A DNA stretch of 64,000 nucleotides from Atopobium deltae (GTDB taxonomy: Bacteria > Actinomycetota > Coriobacteriia > Coriobacteriales > Atopobiaceae), in contig NZ_KQ959487.1 in NCBI RefSeq assembly GCF_001552785.1, positions 208,450-272,449 of the forward strand, given 5' to 3'. A model generated the notes under the pieces. The model made no database searches. It was not told the DNA's origin and worked only from the letters and a program-made list of their open reading frames with translations. Both the position numbers and the translations under genes were made by a program. Below are positions 36,559 through 46,213 of this stretch, in pieces. Each line of letters starts with the position of its first letter. Within the stretch, counting starts at the first letter, position 1.

Positions 36559-37491
36559 TTGACTGAACGAACATACATGCTTGCAACGAAGGCAACATGG
36601 TACTACTACATGGAGAACTACACCCAGCACCAAATTGCAGAAGCCATGGGCCTGTCTCGCGCGAAGGTGATTCGTCTTCTGGAAGATGCTAAAACTAACG
36701 GCATTATTCAATTCAACTTTAGAAAAGATGACATCGCGCGTACCGAGCTCGAACAAAAGTTGATTTCGACCTACAAGCTCAATGATGCCTTTGTTGTGCC
36801 AGCTCCGTTTAGCGAAGCCGAAACAAACAACTCAATTTCGCGTGCAGCAGCGCTCTATGTAAAAGAGCATCTACGACCTGATGGCTACCTGAACATTGGT
36901 TACGGCGATACCATATGCTCGATGCTCAGCCATCTTGCAAAGGAAACTACCTCGACCCTTAATGTTGTAAGTCTCACGGGTGGAGTAAGCTACTATCTTC
37001 CCGCCGTCAGTTCTGCTGCCTACAAAATGAGACTCTTTCTCACGCCGGCACCACTGATGGTCTCTTCTTCTGAAGTACGCGATGCCCTGCTCGCCGAGCG
37101 AAGCATCCAGGAGGTCTTCTCGATGACCGAACATGCCGACATGAGCGTGGTAGGCATTGGCGCTGCAGCAACGGGAGCAACCGTTTTACGCAATGGCATC
37201 ATTCGTGAGTCAGAACTGGCGGTTCTTAAAATGCAAGGCGCCGTAGGTGATGTGCTGAACCATTTTTACGATAAAGACGGCAAGCCACTGGATACCGAAA
37301 TAGAAGCCCGCACTATTAGCACTGATATCGAGAAACTCCGCGACATGAAAAATGTGGTTGGAGTCGCCGCAGGGCTCAATAAGGTTGCTGCGCTGCGGGC
37401 GGTGTTGCATGGTGGCTATCTGAATGTGCTCATTACCAACGCCGAAACAGCAGAAGGGCTTCTTTCTGACGAAGGTACGGCTGCGGATTAA
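36559..37491 (+). CDS. lsrR: LsrR, SorC-family repressor of the lsr genes
   Basis: The 310-residue protein has an N-terminal helix-turn-helix (WYYYMENYTQHQIAEAMGLSRAKVIRLLEDAK) and a C-terminal sugar-phosphate-binding SorC domain with GYLNIGYGDTICSML, LTGGVSYYLP and VVGIGAAATGATVLRNGI. In enterobacteria LsrR represses the lsr operon until phospho-AI-2 binds. The start is TTG after AAGGAGA. It is divergent from lsrA and followed by lsrK; the palindrome over its promoter suggests autoregulation. Confidence 0.9.
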   Translation: MTERTYMLATKATWYYYMENYTQHQIAEAMGLSRAKVIRLLEDAKTNGIIQFNFRKDDIARTELEQKLISTYKLNDAFVVPAPFSEAETNNSISRAAALYVKEHLRPDGYLNIGYGDTICSMLSHLAKETTSTLNVVSLTGGVSYYLPAVSSAAYKMRLFLTPAPLMVSSSEVRDALLAERSIQEVFSMTEHADMSVVGIGAAATGATVLRNGIIRESELAVLKMQGAVGDVLNHFYDKDGKPLDTEIEARTISTDIEKLRDMKNVVGVAAGLNKVAALRAVLHGGYLNVLITNAETAEGLLSDEGTAAD

Positions 37492-37542
37492 AAACGCGAG
37501 TGTGCAGATGTAAGGACGCAACACACGTATGAGGAGGGCGGT

Positions 37543-39174
37543 ATGAACAATGCAGATAAGGACGAGCGAGATGAGAAGAGCGCGAGGGACGCAAGGGGCG
37601 CAAAAGACGTGCACGAGCAGTACCTCTTAGCGCTTGACGCGGGCACGGGCAGTGTACGCGCTGTGCTCTTTTCGGTTGAAGGAGCACAAATTTGCGTCGC
37701 ACAACGTGAATGGCAGCATAAAGAAGATCCTCGTTGGCCTGGGAGCATGGACTTCGACTGGGTGTATAACTGGAAGCTTACCGTTGACTGTATTCACGAA
37801 GTTCTCGATACTACGGGCATTAACCCGCAATTGATTGCGGGTATTTCGACCACCTGCATGCGAGAAGGAATTCTGCTCTACGACAAGAACGGACGGGAGA
37901 TTTGGGCTTGTGCCAACGTTGATGCGCGCAGCGTTGACGAAGTGGGTGAACTTATCGCCATGGACCCCACGCTGGAGCGCGAGCTCTATCGCATCAGTGG
38001 CCAAACCTATGCCTTAGGGGCGCTTCCCCGCCTGCTGTGGGTCAAGAATAAAATGCCCGCAATATATGAACGCGCCGCAACTATTGGCATGTTTAATGAC
38101 TGGCTCGCCTACAAATTGACAGGTATTTTGGCTGTTGAGCCAAGCAATGGAAGCACTACGGGCATCATGGATTTGCACAAGCGCGACTGGGATCCAGCCA
38201 TCGCACGACGCTGCGGGCTTCGCGACGATATTTTTGGTCCCGTGCATGAGTGTGGACAAATTCTTGGGGGCGTTTGCGCACAAAGTGCGCAGGTCACGGG
38301 CCTTGCCGAGAAAACCCCCGTGGTGGTTGGCGGCGGTGATTGCCAGCTTGGTATGGTTGGCATTAACGCCTGTAAGCCTGGCCAGGCAGGTGTGTTTGGT
38401 GGCAGTTTTTGGCAATACGAGTTCAACACTGCCACAGCCCAGACCGACCCCGCGTGTCGCGTGCGCGTCAATTGTCACGCCATTCCGCAGGTATGGCAGT
38501 ATGAGGCTTTGGCTTTTAAGCCCGGACTTGTCATGCGCTGGTATCGAGACGCCTTCTGTCAGGCTGAAGCACAGCAGGCAAAAGAGCTTGGACTAGACGT
38601 CTATGACATCATGAACCGCGAGGCCGAAAAGGTTCCCGCTGGCAGTCATGGTATGGTCTGTTGCTTTAGCGATGTGATGAACTACATTCATTGGATGCAC
38701 GCAAGCCCGACCTTCACCAATTTTGAATTAGATCCCACGCGCTTTAACAAATATAGCTTCTATCGTGCGGTTCTGGAGAACACCGCCCTTCTCGTCAGGG
38801 GACACATCGAGCTTGTGGCAGACGCTACTGGTAATGAACCTGACGAGCTCGTTTTTGCAGGCGGCGCTTCAAAGAGTAATCTGTGGGCACAGATACTTGC
38901 TGACGTGTGCCACAAGCGGGTGCACGTTCCCGAGGTCAAAGAGGCCACCGCACTTGGTTGCGCCATTCTTGCTGGCTACGGCGTAGGTATCTACCCGAGC
39001 ATTGCTGAGGGAGCGCAGCGTGTCGTGAAGTGGAAGCAGACGTTTGAGCCGAATCCAAAGAATTACGATGTGTACGAGAGACTTTACGAAAACTGGAAAG
39101 CAATCTATGCAGCTCAATTTGAGCTGGCTGAGAAAGGCACGACAAGAAGCTTATGGCGAGCACCTGGACTGTAA
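37543..39174 (+). CDS. lsrK: Autoinducer-2 kinase LsrK
   Basis: This 543-residue FGGY-family kinase phosphorylates imported AI-2 (linear DPD), trapping it and producing the LsrR inducer. After 25 charged residues, the first actin-like lobe starts LLALDAGTGSVRAVLFS. STTCMREGILLYD, SNGSTTGIMDLHKRDWD and VVVGGGDCQLGMVG follow, then the second lobe with LVFAGGASKSNLWAQILADV and KEATALGCAILAGYG. SD GAGGAGG. It lies 51 bases after lsrR and is followed closely by a cupin gene. Confidence 0.92.
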   Translation: MNNADKDERDEKSARDARGAKDVHEQYLLALDAGTGSVRAVLFSVEGAQICVAQREWQHKEDPRWPGSMDFDWVYNWKLTVDCIHEVLDTTGINPQLIAGISTTCMREGILLYDKNGREIWACANVDARSVDEVGELIAMDPTLERELYRISGQTYALGALPRLLWVKNKMPAIYERAATIGMFNDWLAYKLTGILAVEPSNGSTTGIMDLHKRDWDPAIARRCGLRDDIFGPVHECGQILGGVCAQSAQVTGLAEKTPVVVGGGDCQLGMVGINACKPGQAGVFGGSFWQYEFNTATAQTDPACRVRVNCHAIPQVWQYEALAFKPGLVMRWYRDAFCQAEAQQAKELGLDVYDIMNREAEKVPAGSHGMVCCFSDVMNYIHWMHASPTFTNFELDPTRFNKYSFYRAVLENTALLVRGHIELVADATGNEPDELVFAGGASKSNLWAQILADVCHKRVHVPEVKEATALGCAILAGYGVGIYPSIAEGAQRVVKWKQTFEPNPKNYDVYERLYENWKAIYAAQFELAEKGTTRSLWRAPGL

Positions 39175-39204
39175 GGTTTTGAACGAACGAAAGGATTGAT
39201 TGGT

Positions 39205-39564
39205 ATGTACGTTGTAAACGAGAATGACTTTGAGTATCGCTTTGGTAATTCGGGTCCCAAATACCTCATGAAAGGCCCGCGCATGAACTACGCGGTTGTG
39301 CAATTCCAGCCAGGCGAAGATTTTCATGCGCACTATCACCACATCATGGAGGAGAACTTCCACATCATGCAGGGCAAAGTCGATATTGTAGTTGACGGCG
39401 TGCTCCACACGCTTTCGGCGGGGGACTTTATCCACATCGAGCCCGATGAGGTGCACTATGTGGCCAATCCCTACGACGAGCCCATGATTATGATCTCGAC
39501 TCTTGCACCGCATCAAGATTCCGATAAGATCGAGGTCGAGAACCCCGAGTATGATCGCCTATAG
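39205..39564 (+). CDS. Small cupin-domain protein downstream of lsrK
   Basis: This 119-residue single-domain cupin shows the two metal-binding motifs of the fold: FHAHYHHIMEENFHIMQG and, later, GDFIHIEPDEVHYV. Histidines and the glutamate would hold a metal ion. It starts 30 bases after lsrK behind AAAGGA, so it is probably co-transcribed. In enterobacteria LsrG (a different, ferredoxin-like fold) isomerises phospho-AI-2, and no lsrG is present here, so this cupin could replace it. That is inference; many cupins have other roles. Its stop overlaps the convergent DUF192 gene by 6 bases. Confidence 0.8.
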   Translation: MYVVNENDFEYRFGNSGPKYLMKGPRMNYAVVQFQPGEDFHAHYHHIMEENFHIMQGKVDIVVDGVLHTLSAGDFIHIEPDEVHYVANPYDEPMIMISTLAPHQDSDKIEVENPEYDRL

Positions 39565-40017
39565 GTCGGTCGGTTCGGTTGTAAGTCGGTCGCAGGTCGG
39601 TCCTTCTATCAGCAGTTGATCACCGGGACGCACGTCAAAATCTGTGTGGACGGGCAATTCAAGTACATGTTTTGCCTTTGGTACGTGTGAACCTAGACGC
39701 CACGGCATAACGGTTTCGCAAAAAAGAACCTCAAGGCATGTACGGTTCGCAGCTGTCCCCGCATACGCTTTTGCATACGAATTTGAGCGTGCGCAATCGG
39801 GATGATCTGCTCCTGCACAATCAGACCTCAGATATACAATCCGCAAAGGTACTTTCATAAAACAGCAATGCACGGAGGAGCAGTTCTGCAAGAACAGCCC
39901 TCCGTGTATTTCACGTTCTTCTCTTCCCATAAGACCACGTAGACGGCTCATAAAATTTGCCGCATGCTCGACGAGGAGAACTTGGTTGGTGCGTGTATTG
40001 ACTAGGCGAATATTCAT
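39559..40017 (-). CDS. DUF192 family protein
   Basis: The 152-residue protein resembles DUF192: VEHAANFMSRLRGLMGRE near residue 25, SSVHCCFMKVPLRIVYL where the family has a conserved (T/S)-H-x-x-F/M-x-M pattern, and a terminal LELPVHTDFDVRPGDQLLIE. Function of the family is unknown. A central stretch (roughly residues 70-95) with extra Asp, Asn and Ala is longer than usual. A GTG four codons upstream is an alternative start. It follows the M20 dipeptidase gene by 14 bases. Confidence 0.75.
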   Translation of the reverse strand: MNIRLVNTRTNQVLLVEHAANFMSRLRGLMGREEREIHGGLFLQNCSSVHCCFMKVPLRIVYLRSDCAGADHPDCARSNSYAKAYAGTAANRTCLEVLFCETVMPWRLGSHVPKAKHVLELPVHTDFDVRPGDQLLIEGPTCDRLTTEPTDL

Positions 40018-40031
40018 GGCTGCCGACACGC

Positions 40032-41531
40032 CTATCCGAGTAATTTTCCGAGTGCGGTAATGTAGATCGCAAGCGCGCGCTGCAGCGACGCTTCAGAAAT
40101 TGCCTCGTTGGGTCCATGGATACTCCCAACCCACGCAGGCCTTCCATCTTCATGCTCGTATTCAGGACCAAATGCCACCGCATATGGAAAATGCTTTGCA
40201 TAGGTTCCGCCACCCAAAGTAATGGGTGCAAGCTTCTCGGGTGACCACTGCGTAAAGCTCGAAAGCAACGCCTGAATTTCTTCCTGCTGCGGATCTTGAT
40301 ACATGCAGACACCGCGGTGTGTCTCGCAAAAACGTGCGCCATGCTCTTGGCATACCTTCGTTAACTGCTCACTTATGCGATCAGGATTGGTCGATTTGGG
40401 CCAACGCGCATCTATGGTTTGCACGAGCTGCCCATCACGAACGCCAATGACTCCACTCACAATAGTCAACGGCGAGAAGACATCGTCAGTTGCATCGACG
40501 CCCAAAAGAGAACCATCCCAGCTTGCATACAGACGATGCTGCAGCTCAAACCAGGTCTTCTCGGCAGGGCTATACAACTCGTGGTCATACAAATACTTCC
40601 CCAGCATGCCGATGGCGCTCTTCGTGCCCTGCGGCAACGAAGCGTGCCCGCCTACACCCTGGGCCTCAAGACGAATGGTACCGTCTCCCAAATCGCTGGG
40701 TGTTATGCCGTCGACCTCAGGTGTTTCGTCCAAGCGCGCACGGATAACAGCCTGCGCCCGCGACGCCACGGCATTGCGTACGGTGCCTCCTTCGAAAGAC
40801 ACGATACGCCCCTGCGGCTGCAGATCAAACGAAATTTCCCCATTATAAGTGCCCTTCTCGCCAATCACGACGGGCCAATACGAGTCGGGCGTGAACAAAA
40901 AGTCGGGAGCGGGATAGTGCTTGTTGTAATATTTTGCATCGTTCATGTGCGTTTCTTCGTTGGTGCCCAACATGACGCGCAAGTCGTGCGCGCGCTCGAG
41001 GGGGTGCTCCATAAAAAAGTGGGCCGCCCAGAGCGATAAGATCGCCGGGCTTTTATCGTCAACCACGCCACGGCCGCACAGATATCCCTCTTTTTTGGTG
41101 AGCGCATACGGCTCAAAATCCCAACCCGGACCTGCGGGAACAACATCCAAGTGGCCAAACACCGCAATCTGCTTTTTTGTGTTATTTGAGATTGGCACAG
41201 CATCTGAGACATCGTCGGTGGTATTTGAAGTGAATGCAACGACATCTGAGGCGGCTGGCGACTCGGACGCCGAGGGCCGAGGCGCATTGGCGAGAAGATC
41301 GGCGTACCCGAGATATTCCTCGCAATTGTGCGTGGACAAGCCGAGGCGGCATGCGATCTCCAAGCCCTGCTCGAGCGCTTGTGCCACTTCGGGACCAAAG
41401 GGTGCATGGGGCCGTGCGTGCGGAATGTTCTCAACACTGGGGATGGCCACGACATTAGCAATATCCTGTACAATTTCATCCCAGTGGCGGTCGATATAGC
41501 GGGTAATGGTAGCTTGAGAAATATCCATCAT
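40032..41531 (-). CDS. M20 family dipeptidase (PepV/Sapep-like)
   Basis: This 499-residue zinc peptidase shows AVFGHLDVVPAGPGWDFEPY (metal His and catalytic Asp), GRGVVDDKSPAILSL, the general-base glutamates in GTNEETHM, and DSYWPVVIGEKGTYNG, which marks the Sapep/PepV group. It should cleave dipeptides with unblocked N-termini in the cytoplasm. About 35 residues rich in Ser, Ala, Asn and Asp (residues 82-118) are inserted just before the first metal ligand. The ATG abuts the stop of the upstream PTS regulator (TGAATG), so the two are coupled. Confidence 0.9.
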   Translation of the reverse strand: MMDISQATITRYIDRHWDEIVQDIANVVAIPSVENIPHARPHAPFGPEVAQALEQGLEIACRLGLSTHNCEEYLGYADLLANAPRPSASESPAASDVVAFTSNTTDDVSDAVPISNNTKKQIAVFGHLDVVPAGPGWDFEPYALTKKEGYLCGRGVVDDKSPAILSLWAAHFFMEHPLERAHDLRVMLGTNEETHMNDAKYYNKHYPAPDFLFTPDSYWPVVIGEKGTYNGEISFDLQPQGRIVSFEGGTVRNAVASRAQAVIRARLDETPEVDGITPSDLGDGTIRLEAQGVGGHASLPQGTKSAIGMLGKYLYDHELYSPAEKTWFELQHRLYASWDGSLLGVDATDDVFSPLTIVSGVIGVRDGQLVQTIDARWPKSTNPDRISEQLTKVCQEHGARFCETHRGVCMYQDPQQEEIQALLSSFTQWSPEKLAPITLGGGTYAKHFPYAVAFGPEYEHEDGRPAWVGSIHGPNEAISEASLQRALAIYITALGKLLG

Positions 41532-43343
41532 TCACTCACCTGACTTAAAAACCTGGCTCAAAAACGTAATGACTGCTTCATAGGAAGCTAGCGTTTGCGC
41601 ATGCGGTTGTATCTGCGCTTGTGTATTCAACACAGTGTATAAATACGAAAAAATACTATTCTTATCCTGCAGATGCTGGCTTGCGAGCACCACTAAGATG
41701 AGCGAGATGGGCTTGTCAGGCGCGGTATTGGCGTCAGCAAAAACGGCTCGGTCGGGTGCAATGGCAAAAAGACGAAATTGCGAGGCGTAGGTTTCGGTCA
41801 CGCTATGGGGAATTGCCACGCCTTTGAAGTACAGGCGATCGGAGCTTTGCTCGCGATCGAGTACCTTGCGCGCTTCGGTTTTGCTCATGCATTCTCGCTG
41901 CACAAACATATCCAGCCCCCGCTTCAAGAGTTGCTCGTAGGAAGCGTTTAGGCCAACTGCAGCGACGCAATCAGCAACATCCGCATCCCCCACCACCGCC
42001 AAGCGGCAGAAATTTTGTTCGGGCAGAAGCAGCGGCAAGCGCTTGCGGTACCCCGCATACAGCACTATTTTTTGCAGTTGCTTGAGGTCCTTATCGCTCA
42101 GAATACCCTTGTACGAAAAATTCCATACCTTGCTTTGTGCGCCAGCAAACTCCAACGATTCGTCGCGCATGCACACGTCAAACGAATACGCCTGTAGCAT
42201 GTCACATGCCCGCGCCGCGCTATTGACCGAGGTAATTTGCACATCGGGACAGACTTGCTCCAGAAGCGCACGATTGACCTGCTCAAGCGACTTGCGAGCG
42301 CTCAGCAGTAAAATGTGTGCATGCGTGGATGCCATGCCCGTCTGTGCGCCAATCACATACAGCGCGCAAAGCTCGGGCACGATGTACAAGTCTCGTCTCA
42401 TTGCCTCAATGTTCTTGCAATACAGCGAAGCAAAATCAAACTCAAAGGGATACAAGCGCTGCAGGTCTTCCACCTGCTCGCGAAACTCATCCGTTGCCAA
42501 CGTCGGAAAAAGAGCTGCTCGCGCAACGTGCTCAAAAATAAGGGAAGCAAGACTGGCATCGCTGTCATACATACCATGCTGCCGTAACAGCTCGTGCGCC
42601 AAATCCATAAGCGCCGCGCGCTGCGTCCGCAACCAACTGGCCAGTGCGCGCTTTTGCGCAAGAAAGGCACGAACTGCTTCTATCTGATGCTTGGTATAGG
42701 CAAGCTGATGCGCCGCGCGTCCGCAGGTCGCCAGACTTGCCTCGCACTGCAGTCGTGCCTGAAGAGGACTAATCCACTCGCCCAGATCTTCTCGATAGAC
42801 ATCGAGCTCTTGTGCCATAAGCCCCACGACTATCTGGGTGTGCTGTGCATAGTGTCGCACGAGCGTATGCGCTGCCTTCTGCTGCACCAAATGCGCGGCC
42901 AGCAAATCTGGCGCGCCGAGACGCTTAAACTCCAGCTCAAGGCCATGACCACTGCGCGAATACACGCACAGCAGCGCACGATAATGCTCATTGATCGCAA
43001 GAATTGCTTTGCGGATGCGCGCTTGCGACAGCAAGGTCTTCTCGGCGATAAGGGCAACGGTTGGATGGGGCAAACAGAGCAGCGCGATGAGCACCTCGGT
43101 CGTCTCGTCACAGCCGTCCTGCACAAGTTCCTCAAGGGCTACGTGCGAATCCACGCGTAGGGTATAGTTGGAATTTGCGCTGATAAACCCCGCGTGGGCG
43201 CACTGCAACACCTCATTGATATGACGCACGTCTCGCAAAATGGTCCGCCGAGAAACACCGAGTTTCTCTGCAAGCTCTTTTCCCGTTGCTGGCTGCTTGC
43301 ACAGCAGGGCGAGAAGATTTTTTTCGCGAGTGTTGAGCCTCAT
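41532..43343 (-). CDS. BglG/MtlR-type transcriptional regulator with PTS domains
   Basis: The 603-residue protein is modular. An N-terminal HTH (KELAEKLGVSRRTILRDVRHINEVL) leads into a second HTH-like region and PRD-like regions (about 170-370), then an EIIB-like segment and a C-terminal EIIA domain with its phospho-histidine in YFKGVAIPHSVTE. Such proteins activate PTS operons and are switched by phosphorylation from HPr and their own transporter. The start MRLNTREKN follows AAGGAG. It overlaps the aminotransferase end by 4 bases and abuts the dipeptidase. The nearby IIBC gene lacks an EIIA partner, so this EIIA domain might also serve transport (speculative). Confidence 0.85.
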   Translation of the reverse strand: MRLNTREKNLLALLCKQPATGKELAEKLGVSRRTILRDVRHINEVLQCAHAGFISANSNYTLRVDSHVALEELVQDGCDETTEVLIALLCLPHPTVALIAEKTLLSQARIRKAILAINEHYRALLCVYSRSGHGLELEFKRLGAPDLLAAHLVQQKAAHTLVRHYAQHTQIVVGLMAQELDVYREDLGEWISPLQARLQCEASLATCGRAAHQLAYTKHQIEAVRAFLAQKRALASWLRTQRAALMDLAHELLRQHGMYDSDASLASLIFEHVARAALFPTLATDEFREQVEDLQRLYPFEFDFASLYCKNIEAMRRDLYIVPELCALYVIGAQTGMASTHAHILLLSARKSLEQVNRALLEQVCPDVQITSVNSAARACDMLQAYSFDVCMRDESLEFAGAQSKVWNFSYKGILSDKDLKQLQKIVLYAGYRKRLPLLLPEQNFCRLAVVGDADVADCVAAVGLNASYEQLLKRGLDMFVQRECMSKTEARKVLDREQSSDRLYFKGVAIPHSVTETYASQFRLFAIAPDRAVFADANTAPDKPISLILVVLASQHLQDKNSIFSYLYTVLNTQAQIQPHAQTLASYEAVITFLSQVFKSGE

Positions 43344-44569
43344 AGCCTTTGCACTCCTTCGTGCGGATGCACTTCCTGAGCGCTTTGCACTTCCTGAGCA
43401 GCCGACGCCTCTTTGAGCCCCCGAACTCCCCTGAGCAGGCCTTGAAGTCCGCGTTCGAGCTTTGTTCGCGGGCAGCCCACGCACATGCGCATAAAGCGCT
43501 CGTCACCATAGGTGGTACCACTCATAATACCCACATGACCGTACTGCACGCACGCCTGCTGCAAATCCTCGGACGAAACTCCCAACTGTGAAATATCCAT
43601 CCACGCCAGATAGGTTGCTTGCGGCACCTCAAAGCGGATCTGAGGAAGCTGCTCCTGCAAAAACGCTAGAATATAGTGCATATTTTGGCGTATATATGCA
43701 TTGAGCTCGTCGACGTAGTAATCGCAGCGAGTATAGGCTGCTATCTGCGCATACATACCAAAAATGCTCGTAGACGAGAGCGCGTTTTTTTGCTTGAGTT
43801 CGTATAAAAAGGCTTCGCGAAGCGCCTTGTCGGGAACAAATGCATACGAACCGATAAGACCAGGGATGTTGAAGGTCTTCGACCCAGAGCACGCCAACGC
43901 CACGTGCTCGGTGGTGATGTCCGTTAGCGGCGTATAGGGCACCGTCCCCAAAATAATGTCACGATGAATATCATCTGTAATCACAAAGGTATTGGTCTTG
44001 CGCGCAATATCCACCATGCGCGCCAGTTCTTCTCGGGTAAAGACGCGTCCCGTCGGATTATGAGGATTGGTGAGCAAAAAAATCTTAGCTGCGCTCGAAG
44101 TACATGCTTGTGCTAACACGTCATAATCGATGGGCACACTCGCATCCGCCGAAAGATCCACACCCACCAGCTCGCGCCCATTTGCTTGAATGGCACCAAA
44201 AAATCCATCGTAGAGCGGCCTGAATACCACTACCTGCTCACCAGGCTTGCTCAGCAAGCGAATAAGCGTTGAAACCGACCACATCACGCTGGGGCTATAC
44301 ACAATCCAGTCGGGATCTATTTGTGCTTTACCACGGCGATAAAACCACCGCACAATGGGTTCTTTAAAGTCGCTGTGATTCCAGCGCGTGTAGCCAAAAA
44401 CGGGGTGACGCAGGCGCTGCGCGAGGGCATCAACTACCTCGGGTGGCGTCGCAAAATCGGTATCGGAAATCGAGAAGGGCAACACGTCGTACTTGCCAAA
44501 GCGGTCAGCCGCAAAATCCCATTGCGTACTATAGCTATGGTGCCTATCGATGGGAGTATCAAAATCCAT
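43340..44569 (-). CDS. MalY/PatB-type PLP-dependent C-S lyase (aminotransferase class I/II fold)
   Basis: The 409-residue protein matches the MalY/PatB group: LPFSISDTDFATPPEVVDAL near the start, GYTRWNHSDF, SPSVMWSVSTLIR, LLTNPHNPTGRVF, the aspartate in VITDDIHRDI, and the PLP lysine in ACSGSKTFNIPGL. Members cleave cystathionine or cysteine conjugates to a thiol, pyruvate and ammonia. The C-terminal 30 residues contain a short duplicated SAQEV segment from a direct DNA repeat (about 43370-43400). Start by AAAGGATG. It lies between the PTS IIBC and its regulator. Confidence 0.88.
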   Translation of the reverse strand: MDFDTPIDRHHSYSTQWDFAADRFGKYDVLPFSISDTDFATPPEVVDALAQRLRHPVFGYTRWNHSDFKEPIVRWFYRRGKAQIDPDWIVYSPSVMWSVSTLIRLLSKPGEQVVVFRPLYDGFFGAIQANGRELVGVDLSADASVPIDYDVLAQACTSSAAKIFLLTNPHNPTGRVFTREELARMVDIARKTNTFVITDDIHRDIILGTVPYTPLTDITTEHVALACSGSKTFNIPGLIGSYAFVPDKALREAFLYELKQKNALSSTSIFGMYAQIAAYTRCDYYVDELNAYIRQNMHYILAFLQEQLPQIRFEVPQATYLAWMDISQLGVSSEDLQQACVQYGHVGIMSGTTYGDERFMRMCVGCPRTKLERGLQGLLRGVRGLKEASAAQEVQSAQEVHPHEGVQRL

Positions 44570-44767
44570 GGTCTTCTCATCCTTTGTTGCTTGGGTGGTG
44601 GGCAGCGAGCTGTAGGCGGCACATGGCGTTTGCGTACTGGCCGCACCGCGTGTTGCGCGATGCAAACATGCAGCTACCGTATAAACCGCAGCTGCATGCT
44701 TGATGAGTCCTCTAGTCTAGCGCGTTATGTTTGCGTCGTTAAGCACCGGCAACCGGCGCACTTACGC

Positions 44768-46213
44768 TTATGCATCCGCGCTCGCGTTTGCAGCCTCGCG
44801 CCGCTTCAGCCACGCCGACTTAAAGATAATGATAAACACAATATTGAGCACAAGGCCACAACCCAGCGCAATGTAATAGGCCCACGCGGGTGTAATAAGA
44901 CCAAGCAGCGGGTCAAACACACCAATGCCAGGAGACAGACGCTGCACGCCTAGAGCCATCGAGACAACACCCGCGATGCCACCTGCCAACACGTTTGCCG
45001 AAATCATAGGCAACGGCGCTGCAAGCGCATAGGGAATGGCGGGCTCGGTAGCCGTGGTGGCACCAACAATAAGCGCGGGCCATGCAGCATCGCGCTCGGC
45101 AGACGTAAACAAGGCTGGCTTCACCCAAGTGGCAATCGCGGCTGCCATGGGCGGAAGCAGAGTAACGACACCAACGATGCCGTACCACTCGTAAATACCC
45201 GTTGATACCAACGAGAACGAGAAGAACCATGCCGCCTTATTAACGGGGCCGCCCATATCGAAGGCAAGCATAGCGCCAACCAGAAATGCTGCACCCAACT
45301 TCGCCTCGGGCGGAACGTTCTTGAGCATAGTCACCAGCGCATCCATCACGCCAGCTGCAACGGGACCAATAACGTAGTAGGTAAGCAGGCCAAAGATCAA
45401 CACGCTCACAAACGGAATAATCAAAAAGCCCATGAGGCCCTGCATGTTTTTGGGTAGGTTAATGCTCTTCATCGCACGAGCAAAATGCCCGATAAGAAGA
45501 CCGATGAGCACGGCACCCAAAAAGCCAGCGCTCGTGGATGTTCCTAAAATCTTAGGACTATTTGCTAAATACGAGCAGATAAATGCAGGTGCCAGCGCGG
45601 GCTTGCCGCCAATTGACTGCGCAATCCAACCGCCCATCACGGGAACCATAAACGAAAATCCTAAAGCACCAATTTCGTTCAGCACCCAGGCGATGGAAGC
45701 CACCTGGCCCTCGGCGGGCTCGACCATGGGAGCACCAAACTGCGCCATGATGGAGCCGATAGCCATGAGCAAACCGCCGCCAATAACAAAGGGCAACGCC
45801 GCCGACACACCTGCCATCAAATGACTCATAATGCCGCCGACCGAAGTTTGTTTGCTTGTGCGTCCGCCTAAGTCAACGGACGTCGCGCGATAAAACTCGG
45901 CCTTCTCGTCCAAATGCGCCATAATGTCATCCATATCTTTGAGCGCCTTGGATACCGAAAGCTCGATTATTTTTTTGCCATCAAAGCGAACTCTGTCCTC
46001 ATCACTCATGCCCTTACCCAGGGCCAAAATGACATACTCGGCATCCTTGATCTGCTGAGCTGTCAGAGCATTTTCGATGCCGTTGGCGCCTTGCGTCTCG
46101 ACATGAACCTCAAATCCCGCGGCTTCACCCTTTGTTTTAATGGCTTCGGCGACCATATAGGTATGTGCAATACCAGCAGGACAATTGGTTACGGCAACAA
46201 TTGATCTGGACAT
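44768..46213 (-). CDS. PTS system, fructose-type IIBC component
   Basis: The 481-residue protein joins an EIIB domain with an IIC permease. EIIB occupies residues 1-100 and has the phospho-cysteine in VTNCPAGIAHTYMVAEA. The permease has about nine hydrophobic segments, including SAALPFVIGGGLLMAIG, a MGGPVNKAAWFF segment, TTATEPAIPYA and a late VFDPLLGLITPAWAYY stretch. It imports and phosphorylates a fructose-like sugar. It has no EIIA domain and none is encoded as a separate gene beside it, although the nearby BglG-type regulator carries one. SD AAAAGGAGG. Confidence 0.88.
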   Translation of the reverse strand: MSRSIVAVTNCPAGIAHTYMVAEAIKTKGEAAGFEVHVETQGANGIENALTAQQIKDAEYVILALGKGMSDEDRVRFDGKKIIELSVSKALKDMDDIMAHLDEKAEFYRATSVDLGGRTSKQTSVGGIMSHLMAGVSAALPFVIGGGLLMAIGSIMAQFGAPMVEPAEGQVASIAWVLNEIGALGFSFMVPVMGGWIAQSIGGKPALAPAFICSYLANSPKILGTSTSAGFLGAVLIGLLIGHFARAMKSINLPKNMQGLMGFLIIPFVSVLIFGLLTYYVIGPVAAGVMDALVTMLKNVPPEAKLGAAFLVGAMLAFDMGGPVNKAAWFFSFSLVSTGIYEWYGIVGVVTLLPPMAAAIATWVKPALFTSAERDAAWPALIVGATTATEPAIPYALAAPLPMISANVLAGGIAGVVSMALGVQRLSPGIGVFDPLLGLITPAWAYYIALGCGLVLNIVFIIIFKSAWLKRREAANASADA

